Source of the DNA: Clostridia bacterium
GTDB lineage: Bacteria; Bacillota; Clostridia; Oscillospirales; Acutalibacteraceae
Assembly (NCBI GenBank): GCA_017442445.1
Contig: JAFRZS010000078.1
Span: 1 to 5,275, forward strand
Length of the DNA stretch: 5,275 nt
Direction: 5' to 3'
This document shows positions 4,742-5,275 of this stretch, piece after piece (the stretch's first letter is position 1; each line of letters opens with the position of its first letter). The notes under the pieces are model-generated. The model saw only the letters and a list, made by a program, of their open reading frames with translations, searched no databases and was not told the origin of the DNA. Made by a program: the position numbers and the translations under genes.

Positions 4742-5275
4742 ATGAGTCGTATTCCCGGATTGACCTCCTTAGTTGTAAATGGTGTCCTTGATTTTATGCG
4801 CAAAAACGCAAAAGAGAAAACACCGCAAAAAAGAATAGTATGTTTATCGGCATTACTATTGATTTTAGGAATAATAGGGTTTGCACCCTTTTTTATTGTT
4901 GCTGTTACCTTGCTTTTTTTTGAAGATGCGAGAGTATATTCACTTATGTTTTTCCTTTTTTCTTTACTTGGCGGGTCTATGATTATCGGATTTGTAAATT
5001 GCAGAATTTATTATGATGACAACGGATTTATTTCTAAAAACTTCTTCGGTATAAAAAGAAAATATACGTATGATCAAGTCACAGCTATTAAAGAAAATGT
5101 CCATGAGAAGTATATTTATTTGGGTAAGAGAAGAGTAATGATTGATGAATTTTCGGTAGGTGGAGAGGAATTTATAGGTCTTGTCAAAAAGAAGTACAGT
5201 ACTCTGCACGGAAAACGTCTTCCCAAAATCTATAAAACCAGATATGATATATTTAACGGGAATGTTAACGATTCA
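4742..5275 (+). CDS. Membrane protein with PH-like soluble domain, 3' end cut by window (partial)
   Basis: An open frame of 178 codons with no stop before the window end, so the C-terminus is missing. The ATG has AGGTGG (4729-4734) 7 nt upstream and a strong promoter at 4676-4704. Residues 1-31 are a basic cytoplasmic N-terminus, followed by two membrane helices (about 32-60 and 66-88). A soluble region starting RIYYDDNGFISKNFFG (88-103) and continuing KYTYDQVTAIKE (107-118) and KYIYLGKRRVMID (123-135) has the strand pattern of bacterial PH-like (bPH/YdbT-type) domains that follow two membrane helices in small Firmicute proteins. No catalytic motif is visible. It is divergent from the tetR operon, sharing the 356-bp region between them. 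Existence as a gene is well supported; function is unknown. Confidence 0.85.
   Translation, partial: MSRIPGLTSLVVNGVLDFMRKNAKEKTPQKRIVCLSALLLILGIIGFAPFFIVAVTLLFFEDARVYSLMFFLFSLLGGSMIIGFVNCRIYYDDNGFISKNFFGIKRKYTYDQVTAIKENVHEKYIYLGKRRVMIDEFSVGGEEFIGLVKKKYSTLHGKRLPKIYKTRYDIFNGNVNDS

Noticed and set aside
4964..5209. Leftward 81-codon open frame
   Set aside because: It is antisense to the membrane protein gene starting at 4742, which has a promoter, ribosome binding site and sensible topology.

Overview
The window looks like a chromosomal segment of a low-to-medium GC Gram-positive anaerobe of the Clostridia, probably Ruminococcus/Oscillospiraceae-like. The signs are strong AGGAGG-type ribosome binding sites, SigA promoters with extended -10 (TGn) elements, TTG start usage, AT-rich intergenic DNA, and protein families typical of gut Firmicutes. 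The species is inferred and cannot be fixed from this sequence alone.

Layout, left to right. Positions 1-246 hold no gene. They carry a striking three-armed inverted-repeat element (about 8-100) and a hairpin (146-186) that resembles a terminator for rightward transcription. Leftward from 1797 to 247 lies a full-length sodium/proline symporter (putP), with its own textbook promoter at 1834-1862. Leftward from 3304 to 1874 is a 476-residue cytoplasmic protein: a beta-rich N-terminal half followed by a five-bladed-propeller-like half that recalls GH43/GH32-type glycoside hydrolases. It is driven by a near-consensus promoter (3333-3361) whose -35 box is overlapped by a perfect 6+4+6 inverted repeat, a candidate repressor operator. 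Leftward from 4385 to 3417 is a two-gene operon: a small two-helix membrane protein, then a TetR-family regulator starting at TTG 18 nt later. An intrinsic terminator at 3365-3400 closes this operon.

Positions 4386-4741 are a 356-bp divergent intergenic region. It holds two candidate leftward -10 boxes, a cluster of competing hairpins that resembles a decayed REP-type repeat, a perfect 20-bp palindrome, an AT-rich 12-bp inverted repeat, and a strong rightward promoter. That promoter drives a membrane protein gene starting at 4742, which is cut off by the window end (178 codons seen, no stop).

Working model (inference): the TetR protein is made with its small membrane partner and may repress the adjacent hydrolase-like gene through the inverted repeat at 3345-3360. 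No terminator is seen between the hydrolase-like gene and putP, so some readthrough into the symporter is possible, although putP has its own promoter. No phage, IS transposase, CRISPR, tRNA or rRNA was found, and no proline catabolic gene sits beside putP. The most interesting elements are regulatory or structural: the three-arm element at the left edge, the candidate operator on the hydrolase-like promoter, and the 20-bp palindrome upstream of the truncated membrane gene. The hydrolase-like protein itself may belong to an undescribed subfamily.
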